From contig DATJRE010000239.1 of NCBI GenBank assembly GCA_035505095.1, forward strand, positions 22,928 to 86,927: a stretch of 64,000 bases of DNA. Direction: 5' to 3'. Source of the stretch: JOPF133 sp035505095. GTDB lineage: Bacteria > Acidobacteriota > Terriglobia > Bryobacterales > Bryobacteraceae. Below are positions 44,706 through 53,925 of this stretch, piece by piece. The notes under the pieces are model-generated. The model searched no databases, was not told the origin of the DNA, and saw only the letters and a program-made list of their open reading frames with translations. The translations under genes and the position numbers were made by a program. The stretch's first letter is position 1; the number at the start of each line of letters is the position of its first letter.

Positions 44706-46472
44706 CTACCGCACTTTCCCCTTGACCGTCTCCAGCTCATGCCCGCACTGCGGCAGATCGGGGGCCAGGCGGCAGCCATCTTCCAGGTGTTCGAGCGCCT
44801 CCGGTAGCAGTCCCAGGTGCTCCTCGGCAATTCCTTCTTCGACCAATGCAGTGGAATCGCGCGGCGCCGCCGCCAGCGCCTTCTGAAAATAGGTGCGAGC
44901 CTTGGCGTAATTCTCGCGGCCCATCCACCACGCACCCAGGGCCTCCGCGGCCGGCACGTACTCGGGGTCGAACTGGAGGGCGTTCTGCCATTCGCGCAGC
45001 GCGCTCGTGAATTGCCCCGCGCGCAAACAGGCGTCGGCGAAGTAATATCGCGCCAGCGAGTTGCGCGGGTCGCCCCCGAGCAGCCTCCGGAAGCCGGCCA
45101 TGGCTTCCGGGTAGCGGCCCGCATACATGGCCGCCAGGGATTGCTCGAACAGGTTGTACTCCGGCAGTTTGTCCTTGGGGTCCGCCCCCGGCTGGGCCGA
45201 AGCCTTGGAAGCCGCCGAGCCGCCCAGGTAGCCCAGCGATTCCAACATGCGCCGCCGCTCCGCCGAAACCCCGGCCGTGGTGTGCCCGGGGGTGGCTTGG
45301 GCCATGATCTCGGCCAGCCGGCCGCGCAGCTTCGCGGCCATGGCGGCGTCCGCGCCCGCCAGGTTGTGGCGCTCTTCGGGATCGCGCGAAAGATCGTAAA
45401 GTTCCGGCTTAGGGGCGTCGATATATTGGTAGGCGCCGGCGCGGATGCTCCGCAGGGGCGCCCAATGAAAGGCATCCCGTGGATAGACGCTTTCGCTCAC
45501 CACCGCCCGCCCGTCGTCCTTCCTGGATCGCGCCGCGGCCAGCAGGCTGGCGCCCGAGAACTGGGGTGGCGCCGGCAACTTGAGAAAATCCAGGATCGTG
45601 GGAGCCACGTCGATGAGGCCCCCTGGTTGCGCCGCGCGTGGGGGATATCCGGCAGTTCCAGCCGGCCAGTGAACCATCAGCGGGGTCCGCAGCGTGCTTT
45701 GATATACGAAGTATCCATGGCTGGTTTCGCCGTGGTCGCCCAGACTTTCGCCGTGGTCCGAGAGCAGCACCACCAGCGAACGGTCCCACCATCCGCCCGC
45801 CACCAGCGCCTGTTGCAATTGCCCCAGAAGACGGTCCACGTATTCGATTTCGGCATCGTAGCCGGCCGTATTCGGCAGGCCGGAGGTCGAGGCGGCGTGG
45901 CTGTAAGGCGCGTGCAGGTCGAAGAAATGCAGGAACGCGAAGACCGCCTGGCCGTGGTTCTCGCCCAGCCATTGGCGCGCCGCGCGAACCACCAGGGCGC
46001 CATCGCGCCGCACTCCCACAGTCAGCGGATTGTGCGGGCCTTCGGAGGCGATACTGAACGGACTGTCATAAAAATCGAAGCCCTGGTCAAGGCCTAAATG
46101 GCGGTCGAGCGGGGCGCTGCCCACAAAAGCAGCGGTGCGGTAACCGCGGCCGTGCAGCACCCCGGCCAGCGTGACCACCCCCGCGGGCACCCGGCCATCG
46201 TTCTCTTCCACGTGGTTGGCAAACGGCCAGGTGGAGGTGAACAGCGCCGTGTGGGAAGGCAAGGTTAGCGGAATCTGGCTGTCGATGGCGTCGAAAACCG
46301 TGCCTCCGCGCGCGAAGGAATCGATATTCGGAGTGGCAATCCGCCGGTAACCGTAGATGCCCAGATGGTCGGCGCGCAGGGTGTCAACGGAAATCAGGAT
46401 GACGGGAGTCTGAGCACTTGCCGCTGCTGCGGCGAGCCACAGGACTACGCTCCACCGCGCCAGGGTCCACAC
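44706..46472 (-). CDS. Secreted sulfatase-like hydrolase with C-terminal TPR repeats
   Basis: A 588-residue exported alkaline-phosphatase-superfamily protein. A signal peptide (about 1-20) precedes the sulfatase domain (about 22-420). The metal-binding ISVDTLRADHLG is intact, but the nucleophile region reads LPSHTALFTS, with Thr-Leu-Pro-Ser in place of the Cys/Ser-x-Pro-x-Arg box used for formylglycine, so it probably uses threonine and may be a phosphodiester hydrolase or transferase rather than a sulfatase. SDHGESLGDHGETSHG supplies further metal ligands. Residues about 440-580 form four TPR-like repeats. The start is GTG at 46472. The substrate is unknown. Confidence 0.82.
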   Translation of the reverse strand: MWTLARWSVVLWLAAAAASAQTPVILISVDTLRADHLGIYGYRRIATPNIDSFARGGTVFDAIDSQIPLTLPSHTALFTSTWPFANHVEENDGRVPAGVVTLAGVLHGRGYRTAAFVGSAPLDRHLGLDQGFDFYDSPFSIASEGPHNPLTVGVRRDGALVVRAARQWLGENHGQAVFAFLHFFDLHAPYSHAASTSGLPNTAGYDAEIEYVDRLLGQLQQALVAGGWWDRSLVVLLSDHGESLGDHGETSHGYFVYQSTLRTPLMVHWPAGTAGYPPRAAQPGGLIDVAPTILDFLKLPAPPQFSGASLLAAARSRKDDGRAVVSESVYPRDAFHWAPLRSIRAGAYQYIDAPKPELYDLSRDPEERHNLAGADAAMAAKLRGRLAEIMAQATPGHTTAGVSAERRRMLESLGYLGGSAASKASAQPGADPKDKLPEYNLFEQSLAAMYAGRYPEAMAGFRRLLGGDPRNSLARYYFADACLRAGQFTSALREWQNALQFDPEYVPAAEALGAWWMGRENYAKARTYFQKALAAAPRDSTALVEEGIAEEHLGLLPEALEHLEDGCRLAPDLPQCGHELETVKGKVR

Positions 46473-46552
46473 TTCTTAATGGTAATGCGCTCCGCCGTCC
46501 CCGATCAAGGCGCGGGGCGCCGCGTTCACCCGCGTCCAGCCGCAACGCGCCG

Positions 46553-46759
46553 TTATCGCGGCTGCGAGCAGCGATACATGTAAGTTCCCAGTGCGACCAG
46601 CATCAGCGCGCCGAGCCCCACATAGGAATACGGCTGATGGGCTTGCAGTATTTGTTGGCCGTGGTCGCACACGTCCATCAAGCTCTCCCGCAGAGGAGGC
46701 GAAATCATCAGGAAGCCTCCACTCAATCCGACCAGCCCGCACGTGGTCACGAACCGCAT
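46553..46759 (-). CDS. Small two-helix membrane protein
   Basis: A 68-residue hydrophobic protein with two membrane segments (VTTCGLVGLSGGFLMIS and SYVGLGALMLVALGTYMY) separated by a polar loop containing Cys and His. No family is recognised. The ATG at 46759 is supported by GGGAGG 4 nt upstream, which is good evidence for a short gene. It stands alone upstream of the sulfatase gene on the same strand. About 228 nt with no supported gene separate it from the next ADOP gene. Confidence 0.55.
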   Translation of the reverse strand: MRFVTTCGLVGLSGGFLMISPPLRESLMDVCDHGQQILQAHQPYSYVGLGALMLVALGTYMYRCSQPR

Positions 46760-46987
46760 TTCGCCTCCCAATTACGAATTGTAGCCCTGTATAGATCGCC
46801 GCGATAGCCGCGAAAGATAACATTAACTGCCACTAACTCCTACTAATCGTTGACCATTACTATCTGGTCGATGGCTAAGGCGACCGCTGGAGATGGAGGT
46901 GGTAAAGGGCCCCCACTTGGGGGGATGTGGCGTACGCCGGTTTGGCTCTTCCGCTCCCGCCCCCCGGTTCCGTGCCTCTCCCTTGGG

Positions 46988-49423
46988 TCACTCGTAGCGG
47001 AGGGCCACCAGCGGATCGAGGCGCGCGGCGCGGCGGGCGGGGAGCCATCCGGCCAGCAGGGCCACGGTGGCCAGCAGCAAAGCGACCGCGGCGGCGGTGG
47101 CTCCGTCGGTGGGGTGGACTTCGAACAGGAAAGCGGCCAACACGCGGGTTACCGCCAGCGCGCCCGCCGCACCGGCCGCGAGGCCCAAGGCGATCAGCGC
47201 GGCGGCGCGCCGCAGCACCATGCGGGTCACGTCTCCGGCGGCGGCGCCCAGCGCCATGCGGATGCCGATTTCGCGCCGCCGCTGCTCCACCGAATACGCC
47301 AGCACGGCGTAAATCCCGAAAGCCGCAAGCGCCAGCGCCAGCAGCGCGAAGGCCGCCAGCAGGCGGGTCTGAAAGAGCGGCTCGGCGGTGGTCTCGGCAA
47401 CCAGGGACTGCATGGTGGCCAGCGACTGTGCCGGAATACCGGAGTCGACGTCGCGCAGTGCGCGGCGTAACGCGGGCGCCAGGGCCGCCGGGTTTCCCGG
47501 TGTGCGGACCACATACGTCATGTGGTCGAGGAAGCCCGCCAGCGTGACCTGCGCGTACGGCTCGTAGATAGCCGGGCTGGCGGCTTGCTTGAGGCCCTGC
47601 TGATGGATATCGTCTACCACCCCTACAATCGTCAGCCAGTCGCCCGGCCCTGGGCGGTCCTTCATAGACAGCCGCTGGCCGATGGGATCTTCGTTCGGCC
47701 ACAGCCGCTGGGCCACCTTCCGGCTGACGATGATCACGCCCGGCGCCGAGGCGTTGTCCGCATCGGTAAATTCCCGCCCCGCGATCAGGCGGATGCCCAT
47801 GGCGCGGAAGTAGCCGGGGCTGACGGTCGGTTTGTCTGCCAGGAAACCGCGCGGGCGCCGGCGGCCGTGTTCCATCTGGAAATCGCCTCTGGCCAGGGAA
47901 TCGCCCAGCGGCCGGAAATTCACCGCAGCGGCCACGGACACCCCCGGCGCCTGAGCTAGTTCCGCCAGCATCCGTTCATGGAAACCGCGCAGGCTTTGCG
48001 CCGTGGGATAAGTGGAGGGCGGCAGGTCCACCGTCATGGTGAGCAGGTGACCCGAGTGAAAGCCGGGATCCACGGCGCGAATCCGCAGGAAGCTCTTCAG
48101 CAGCAATCCGGCGCCGCTCAGCAGGATCAGGGCCAGCGCCATTTCGGCCACCACCAGCGCGCCGCGCAGCCCTTCGTGGCGGCCGGTCGAGCCGCGGGCC
48201 GCTCCCAGGACGCCGCGCTGTTCCCGGCGTATGGATTGGAGCGCCGGCGCAAGGCCGAAGACGATCCCGGTAGCCAGGGCGACCGCCAAAGTGAAGACCA
48301 ACGCCGCGGCATCCAGGTGGATCTCGCCCAGCCGCGGAATCTTCCCCGCGGGCGCCAGCGCCAGCAGCACCGGCACGGCCCACACCGCCAGCAGCGCCCC
48401 CAGCGCGCCGCCGGTAAGCCAGAGCACCACGCTTTCGGTGAGCAACTGGCGGATCAGCCTCCAGCGGCCGGCGCCGAGCGCCACCCGGATGGCCATCTCC
48501 TGCCGGCGGGAAGCGGCGCGCATCAGCAGCAGGTTGGCGACATTGGCGCAGGCGATCAGAAGCACGAAAGCCACCGCGCCCAGAAACACCAGCAGGGAAC
48601 TGCGCGATGGCCCGACCACCACGTCCTTCAGCGGGATGATGGCCGTTGCGAAGTTTTTGGAATTCTGGGAATCGGCGGCGTACTGATGGTCCATGAGAGT
48701 CCGCAACTCGGCCTCCGCTCGACCCTGCGGAACACCCCCTCTCAGTCGTCCAATCACGCTGAGAGTAAAGGAGTTATGCGAATCGAGCCGGACCGCGCGG
48801 GGAGTCCACAGATCGGCGCCGGGCGGAAAGGCGAAGCCGGGCGGCATAACGCCGGTCACGGTATGGGCCACGCCATCCAGGGTGACCACTTTCCCAAGCA
48901 CGCTGCGGCTGCCGCCGAACTGGCTGCGCCAGAGGTGGTCGCTGAGCAAAACCACGCCGTCGTGGCCAGGAAGGTCGTCGCCTTGCTGGAAGCCGCGGCC
49001 GAGGGCTGGAGGCACCCGCAGCACCGGCAGGAAATCGGTGGTGACCCCGGAGCGCCCCACCCGGACGGGTTCGCTCGCGCCGGCCAGCGCCGCCGGTTGC
49101 GCCAGGTCGAAAACGGCCAAGGGATCGAAAGCTCGCATTTGCCCGCGAATTGCCAGGTAGGCGCTATCGGCGATGCCGATTCCCCCGCCAAGGGCGCGGC
49201 GGGGCGGGCCGAACGGGCCGTCCTTGGGAGTCGAGGTGAGGAAGTAGAGGCGCTCCGGCTGCGGAAAGGGCAGGGGCCGCAGCAGCACGCCGTTGACCAC
49301 CGTGAAAACGGCAGTATTGGCGCCGATTCCCAGACCCAGCGCCAAAACGGCGGCAGCGGTGAAGCCGGGGTTGCGAGCCATCATGCGGGCCGCCAGTCGA
49401 AGGTCCGGGAGAAAATTGGGCAT
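46988..49423 (-). CDS. ADOP-type MacB-like ABC permease (no PadR partner)
   Basis: An 811-residue second ADOP permease. The first helix follows a short N-terminus (ARNPGFTAAAVLALGLGIGANTAVF, residues about 15-38); two large MacB periplasmic domains alternate with FtsX blocks (LLIACANVANLLLMRAASRRQEMAIRVALGA near 270 and a closing block with RRREIGIRMALGAAAGD). It lacks the long cytoplasmic N-terminal extension of the PadR-linked copy and has no adjacent PadR or ATPase gene. Start at ATG 49423 (MPNFLPDLRLA) with AGGTG upstream; an ATG at 49477 is also possible. Substrate unknown. Confidence 0.85.
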   Translation of the reverse strand: MPNFLPDLRLAARMMARNPGFTAAAVLALGLGIGANTAVFTVVNGVLLRPLPFPQPERLYFLTSTPKDGPFGPPRRALGGGIGIADSAYLAIRGQMRAFDPLAVFDLAQPAALAGASEPVRVGRSGVTTDFLPVLRVPPALGRGFQQGDDLPGHDGVVLLSDHLWRSQFGGSRSVLGKVVTLDGVAHTVTGVMPPGFAFPPGADLWTPRAVRLDSHNSFTLSVIGRLRGGVPQGRAEAELRTLMDHQYAADSQNSKNFATAIIPLKDVVVGPSRSSLLVFLGAVAFVLLIACANVANLLLMRAASRRQEMAIRVALGAGRWRLIRQLLTESVVLWLTGGALGALLAVWAVPVLLALAPAGKIPRLGEIHLDAAALVFTLAVALATGIVFGLAPALQSIRREQRGVLGAARGSTGRHEGLRGALVVAEMALALILLSGAGLLLKSFLRIRAVDPGFHSGHLLTMTVDLPPSTYPTAQSLRGFHERMLAELAQAPGVSVAAAVNFRPLGDSLARGDFQMEHGRRRPRGFLADKPTVSPGYFRAMGIRLIAGREFTDADNASAPGVIIVSRKVAQRLWPNEDPIGQRLSMKDRPGPGDWLTIVGVVDDIHQQGLKQAASPAIYEPYAQVTLAGFLDHMTYVVRTPGNPAALAPALRRALRDVDSGIPAQSLATMQSLVAETTAEPLFQTRLLAAFALLALALAAFGIYAVLAYSVEQRRREIGIRMALGAAAGDVTRMVLRRAAALIALGLAAGAAGALAVTRVLAAFLFEVHPTDGATAAAVALLLATVALLAGWLPARRAARLDPLVALRYE

Positions 49424-49590
49424 GTGCACCTGGGGGTCGTGCGGCACGCCAGCCGCCACTCGGAACGCCTTTGGCATCAGGCGCAAGGGGCCGGCGAGCG
49501 AGCCGCGCTGGCCGCCGGTGGGACCGGCCCTGTCCGAAAGCGGACGCCCGCCGGCCGGAACCCAGCGCGCAAGCTCCTGCTCCGACGGAT

Positions 49591-49596
49591 TACAAT
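49591..49596 (+). promoter_or_regulatory. Possible -10 element (TACAAT)
   Basis: TACAAT ends 7 nt before the ATG at 49604, and no ribosome-binding site precedes that ATG, so the transcript may be leaderless. No clear -35. Confidence 0.4.
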
Positions 49597-49603
49597 CGTG
49601 GGT

Positions 49604-50533
49604 ATGACCAGGCGTGAATTACTTGCCGCGGGCGCGGCCTGCGCGACCACTCTTTGGGCCAAAACCCATATCGACAAATCCCACATCAGCGCGATCACCG
49701 ACGAGATCGGCGAATCCACCGACGAAGCCATGGCCTTCGCCCACGAATACGGGCTGCAATGGGTGGAAATCCGTGACCGCAAGAACCCCGGAAACCGTAA
49801 AGAGTACTTCACCCTCACGGAGCCCGAAATCAAGGAAGATGCCCTGCGTTTCCAACACGAGGGGCTGAAGGTTTCTTTCATCAATACCAGCCTGATGAAG
49901 TTCGCCTGGCCGGGGATGGAGGCGGTACGGCGCCGGCCGGAGCAGGCGGCCGCGCGCGAAAAACGCCTGGCCACCGAAAAGGCCCGCTTCGACCGGCGCG
50001 CCGACGATCTGCAGAAGGCCATCCGCTGCGCGCAGATCATGGGGTGCGACAGGGTGCGGGTGTTTACCGGCTCGCGCGTGGCCGAGCCCGCGACGGTCTA
50101 CCAGCGGGTCGCCGACACCATCGGCGAGATGTCCAAAACCGCCGAGCGGGAGAAGATTTATCTGCTGATCGAGAACGAAGGCTCCCAGAACGTGGCCCTC
50201 TCGCAGGAGCTGGCCGACATTATGAAGCTGATTCCTTCGAAGTGGGTGGGAATGAATTGGGACCCGCACAACGCCTACGGCAAGGAGACCAGCTACCCGA
50301 ACGGCTACGCGACGCTGCCCAAAAAGCGCATCCTGAACATTCAGGTCAAGGCTAAGGGTGTCATGCCGTCCAGTCCCGAAAAGGAGGACTGGAAGGCCAT
50401 TATGACGGCGCTCGAAAAAGACGATTACAAGTACCGGATCGGCCTGGAGACGCACATCTTCGACAAGACCCTGGTGCAGTGCGCGCACACCTCGATGGAC
50501 GAGATTTACCGGATCGTGGGTGAGCTTTCATGA
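49604..50533 (+). CDS. Exported TIM-barrel sugar-phosphate isomerase/epimerase family protein
   Basis: A 309-residue protein with a twin-Arg-like signal (TRRELLAAGAACATTLWA) and a xylose-isomerase-like TIM barrel. Recognisable blocks are ISAITDEIGESTDEAMAFAHEYG, LQWVEIRD, GCDRVRVFTG, LLIENEGS and a GMNWDPHNAYGKET loop whose Glu, Asp and His can bind metal. Relatives isomerise or epimerise sugars or degrade inositol derivatives; this one is likely periplasmic. Its stop overlaps the next gene by 4 nt. The substrate is not evident from context. Confidence 0.78.
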   Translation: MTRRELLAAGAACATTLWAKTHIDKSHISAITDEIGESTDEAMAFAHEYGLQWVEIRDRKNPGNRKEYFTLTEPEIKEDALRFQHEGLKVSFINTSLMKFAWPGMEAVRRRPEQAAAREKRLATEKARFDRRADDLQKAIRCAQIMGCDRVRVFTGSRVAEPATVYQRVADTIGEMSKTAEREKIYLLIENEGSQNVALSQELADIMKLIPSKWVGMNWDPHNAYGKETSYPNGYATLPKKRILNIQVKAKGVMPSSPEKEDWKAIMTALEKDDYKYRIGLETHIFDKTLVQCAHTSMDEIYRIVGELS

Positions 50534-51039
50534 AGACAAAGTTTTGGGCCGGGAAGGAAAACTCCCTGGCCGCCTTTGCCATCGGGATCGCCTGTATCGC
50601 GGTGGTCGTGGGAGCGGTGGTCTACATGCAGCGCGGGGCGCGCGTGGGGCTGATCGGCAAGGTCCTCAAGGTGCGAACCGCGCCGCTCGATGAGAACAGC
50701 TCCCTGGTGGTTCTGGATTTCCGGTTCACCAATCCGAGCAGTTATCCGTTTATGGTGCGGACGGTGACGGTGGTATTGGAGGAGAAAGACGGGAAGAGCT
50801 ACGAAGGCGACACCGTGGCGGCAGTGGATGCCAACCGTCTGTTTGACGATCTGCCGCTGCTGGGCCCGAAGTTCAACGACACCCTGGTGACGCGGGACAA
50901 GATCCCGCCCCAGACTTCGCAGGATCGCATGGTGGCCGCGCGGTTCAACGCCCCGGAATCGAGGCTTGGGGCGCGCAAGCGCTTCGTGATCCGCATCGAG
51001 GAAGTCGATGGCCAGATTACCGAGCTTTCCGAAGGCTAG
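50530..51039 (+). CDS. Membrane-anchored protein of unknown function
   Basis: A 169-residue protein with one N-terminal membrane helix (about 12-33: SLAAFAIGIACIAVVVGAVVY) and an extracytoplasmic beta-rich domain with a SSYPFMVRTVTVVLEEKDG segment, resembling a FxSxA-like or LEA-type binding domain only loosely. No family is assigned. Its ATG overlaps the stop of the TIM-barrel gene, so the two are translationally coupled, and the LssY_C gene starts within its end. Confidence 0.65.
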   Translation: MKTKFWAGKENSLAAFAIGIACIAVVVGAVVYMQRGARVGLIGKVLKVRTAPLDENSSLVVLDFRFTNPSSYPFMVRTVTVVLEEKDGKSYEGDTVAAVDANRLFDDLPLLGPKFNDTLVTRDKIPPQTSQDRMVAARFNAPESRLGARKRFVIRIEEVDGQITELSEG

Positions 51040-52372
51040 TGGGCTGTCCGGCTTTCCGCCTGCTTACACCCGCGCCGCGGTAACCGTGGCCGGGCGCCCG
51101 ACCCGGAGGGCGCCCCGCGAGGGAGCCGTCCCCAATTCCTGGCTGGGCCACCACACGGTCAATCTGACGGCCCTTCTGTGGATCTTGACCGGCTGCCTGG
51201 TGTGCCCGGCGGCGCGGGCGCTCACCATACCCGCGGGGACCGAAGTGCAGATCCGTTTGAAGACCAAGGTCTCGACCACGAGTTCGCACGTCAAGGACCC
51301 GGTGGAGGCAGTGGTGATTGCTCCCGTGATGGCGGGCGGCGTGTTTGCCGTTCCGGCAGGCGCGGCCGTGCATGCCGCCGTAGCGAAGGTGGCGTCCTCC
51401 ATCAAGCCCGACGAACGCGCGGTGCTGGCGCTGAGCTTCACCACGTTGGAATTCGGCGGCACGAAACACCCGCTGGCGGCGCGCCTGATAGAGGTGGACA
51501 ACGCGCGCGAAAAGGTGGATGACCAGGGACAAGTCCAGGGCATCCTGGCTTCCGATACGATTACCGGCAAGCTCGACGAGCAGATCGGCAAAGTGACCGA
51601 GAAGTATGCGGGGCTGGGCGGCTTTCTCAACCAGGTCAAGAGCGCGGTGCTGCAGCCGGCCCAGGACGACATTACTTACGATGCCGGCGTGGAGATGACG
51701 CTGAAGCTGACGGCGGCCCTGGTGTTGAAGAACCCGGGTGGCGCGGGTCCGGCCGCCAAACTGCGGCCCATGCCGGATGAGGCGGCGCTGCTGGCCCTGG
51801 TGGCTCGCGAGCCATTCCAGACGGTGGCCCAGAAGCCGCCCAAGCCCTCGGACCTCACCAACCTGATGCTCATCGGCAGCGAGGCGGCCGTGCGCGAGGC
51901 GTTTTCAGCGGCTGGATGGACCGCGGCCACCAACCTGAACCCGCTCTCCAAGTTTGAGACGCTGCGCGCGCTGGCGGAGGACCGCGGATACAGCGAAGCG
52001 CCGGTGTCGATCCTGATGCTGGATGGCAGGCCGCCGGACATGGTTTTCGAAAAACTGAATAACACGTTTGCGCACCGCCACCATCTGCGGATCTGGCGGC
52101 GCCCGGAAACCTTTCTGGGCCAGCCGGTATGGGCGGTGGCCGCCACCCACGATATCGGGATCAACTTTTCCCAACAGGACCGCACCTTCATCCACCGGGT
52201 GGATCCGCGGATCGACGGCGAACGGGCCAAGGTGGTGACGGACCTGCTGTTCACCGGCAAGGTGCAATCGGTGGAGCTGGTGGACCGGCCCGCCGTGCCG
52301 GTGAAGACCCAGAACGCCACCGGCGACACCCTGGAAACCGACGGCCGGCTGGCGGTGCTGGTGTTGCAATAA
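51008..52372 (+). CDS. Secreted LssY C-terminal domain protein
   Basis: A 454-residue protein with a hydrophobic signal segment (LTALLWILTGCLVCPAARA, ending near residue 72), a middle beta-rich domain (IPAGTEVQIRLKTKVSTTSS) and a C-terminal LssY_C domain from about 270: PSDLTNLMLIGSEAAVREAF, AAGWTAA, then RHHLRIWRRPETFLGQPVW and HRVDPRIDGERAKVV. LssY_C is found in Legionella secretion-linked and envelope proteins and has no known reaction. The start ATG at 51008 has GAGGAAG upstream but overlaps the previous gene by 32 nt; a GTG at 51086 is the alternative. Confidence 0.75.
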   Translation: MARLPSFPKASGLSGFPPAYTRAAVTVAGRPTRRAPREGAVPNSWLGHHTVNLTALLWILTGCLVCPAARALTIPAGTEVQIRLKTKVSTTSSHVKDPVEAVVIAPVMAGGVFAVPAGAAVHAAVAKVASSIKPDERAVLALSFTTLEFGGTKHPLAARLIEVDNAREKVDDQGQVQGILASDTITGKLDEQIGKVTEKYAGLGGFLNQVKSAVLQPAQDDITYDAGVEMTLKLTAALVLKNPGGAGPAAKLRPMPDEAALLALVAREPFQTVAQKPPKPSDLTNLMLIGSEAAVREAFSAAGWTAATNLNPLSKFETLRALAEDRGYSEAPVSILMLDGRPPDMVFEKLNNTFAHRHHLRIWRRPETFLGQPVWAVAATHDIGINFSQQDRTFIHRVDPRIDGERAKVVTDLLFTGKVQSVELVDRPAVPVKTQNATGDTLETDGRLAVLVLQ

Positions 52373-52454
52373 AACCGTCTCTGCGTGGAGCGGATCTCAA
52401 TATGCATTCTGGCGTCGGGGGCGAGCCAAACAAAAACCGGTGCTTGGTGCTTCT

Positions 52455-52490
52455 CCCTCTTCATCTCCGCGCCTCCGCTTCTCCGCGTCA
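52455..52490. repeat. CTCCGCG-type intergenic repeat
   Basis: Pyrimidine-rich CTCCCTCTTC followed by CTCCGCGCC, CTCCGCTTC and TCCGCGTC. It is related to the repeats at 63695-63827 and to a dispersed element common in high-GC genomes. The gap 52373-52565 has no other content. Confidence 0.5.
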
Positions 52491-52565
52491 GGAGCTTCCG
52501 CCCGCGGAGGCCTCGGCCGCAAGTTTCGGGATGCGCGGGACGCCCGGACAGACGAAGATAGAAGC

Positions 52566-53243
52566 ATGGACTGGCCCGGCATCCAGGCAGAACTTAGCAG
52601 CTACGGCTGCGCCGTGATCCCGCAGCTTCTGGCGTCCGCCGAGTGCCTGGCTCTGCGCGACCTGTACCCGCGCGACGACCTGTTTCGCAGCCGGATCGTA
52701 ATGGCGCGCCATGGTTTCGGGCAGGGTGAGTACAAATACTTCGACTATCCGCTGCCGGACACCGTGGCCGAGTTGCGCACGGCGCTTTACCCGGGTCTGG
52801 CCGCCATTGCCAACGCCTGGAACGAGTCGCTGGGGGAAAGCGCCCGGTATCCTCCCGTTCATGCCGCGTACCTCAAAATCTGCCATGACGCCGGCCAGGC
52901 GAGGGCCACTCCCCTGTTGCTGGCCTATGGGGCGGGCGATTACAATTGCCTGCACCAGGATCTTTACGGCGACCTGGTATTCCCGCTGCAGGTGGCCGTT
53001 CTGCTTTCGGCCCGTGGCGATTTTACCGGCGGCGAATTCGTGCTGACGGAACAGCGTCCGCGCCGCCAATCGCGCGTCGAAGTGGTGTCGCTCGATCAGG
53101 GCGATGCGGTGGTGTTTCCGGTGAATCACCGCCCCGTGGCCGGGGCGCGCGGGGTGTACCGGGTGACCATGCGGCATGGCGTGAGCCGCGTCCGCTCGGG
53201 CTGCCGGCATACCCTGGGGATTATTTTTCACGACGCGCAATGA
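52566..53243 (+). CDS. Oxygenase-NA type 2OG-Fe(II) dioxygenase
   Basis: A 225-residue 2-oxoglutarate/Fe(II) oxygenase matching the Oxygenase-NA family, which is related to AlkB-like nucleic-acid demethylases. Iron ligands are His130 and Asp132 (NCLHQDLYG) and His215 (RHTLG), with a DFTGGEFVL segment after the first pair. The reaction expected is oxidative removal of alkyl groups, substrate not established. It overlaps the following AlkB gene by 4 nt, so the two are made together. The start at 52566 has only a weak GAAG upstream. Confidence 0.85.
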   Translation: MDWPGIQAELSSYGCAVIPQLLASAECLALRDLYPRDDLFRSRIVMARHGFGQGEYKYFDYPLPDTVAELRTALYPGLAAIANAWNESLGESARYPPVHAAYLKICHDAGQARATPLLLAYGAGDYNCLHQDLYGDLVFPLQVAVLLSARGDFTGGEFVLTEQRPRRQSRVEVVSLDQGDAVVFPVNHRPVAGARGVYRVTMRHGVSRVRSGCRHTLGIIFHDAQ

Positions 53244-53911
53244 CTTCTTTGTTCGAAGACGACCGGCCGCGCTCTTCGGAGCCTTTGGAAGAAGGCGCCG
53301 TACTGCTGCGCGGTTTCGCCGCGGGCGAGGCGGCGGACCTGCTGGCGGAAGTGGAGCGGGTGGCGCAGGCCGCGCCCTTCCGGCGCCTGGTGACGCCCGG
53401 CGGCTATACCATGTCGGTGGCCATGACGAACTGCGGCCGGGTGGGCTGGGTCTCCGATCGCCGCGGCTACCGCTACGATCCCACGGACCCGGACAGCGGC
53501 GCGCCTTGGCCGGCCATGCCCGCGCGGTTCCTCGATCTGGCGCGGCGGGCCGCCGCCGACGGCGGATTTGCGGGCTACGATCCGGATGCCTGCCTGATCA
53601 ACCGCTATGAGGCCGGGGCCAAGCTGGGTCTGCACCAGGATCGCGACGAAGAGGACGATTGGGCGCCGATCGTTTCGGTCTCGCTGGGATTGCCCGCGGT
53701 CTTCCTGTGGGGCGGCAAGCGCCGCGCCGATCCGGTGCGCCGGCTGCGCGTGGAGAATGGCGATGTGGTGGTATGGGGCGGCCCGGCGCGGTTCGTCTAC
53801 CATGGCGTCGCGCCGCTCAAGGGCGGGCAGCATCCGCTGACCGGCGGCGTGCGCATCAACCTGACGTTCCGCAAGGTGTTCGGTGCGCCCGGTCCGGGCG
53901 GTTCGGCTTGA
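53240..53911 (+). CDS. alkB: AlkB-type DNA repair dioxygenase
   Basis: A 223-residue AlkB protein that oxidatively demethylates 1-methyladenine and 3-methylcytosine in DNA. Iron ligands are His132, Asp134 (LHQDRDE) and His188 (YHGV), and the 2-oxoglutarate-binding RINLTFR follows. An N-terminal lid (GYTMSVAMTNCGRVGW) fits the canonical enzyme. It shares a 4-nt overlap with the Oxygenase-NA gene, forming an alkylation-repair operon; Ogt in this window acts on a different lesion. Confidence 0.92.
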   Translation: MTSLFEDDRPRSSEPLEEGAVLLRGFAAGEAADLLAEVERVAQAAPFRRLVTPGGYTMSVAMTNCGRVGWVSDRRGYRYDPTDPDSGAPWPAMPARFLDLARRAAADGGFAGYDPDACLINRYEAGAKLGLHQDRDEEDDWAPIVSVSLGLPAVFLWGGKRRADPVRRLRVENGDVVVWGGPARFVYHGVAPLKGGQHPLTGGVRINLTFRKVFGAPGPGGSA

Positions 53912-53925
53912 TACCATGGGGACCA

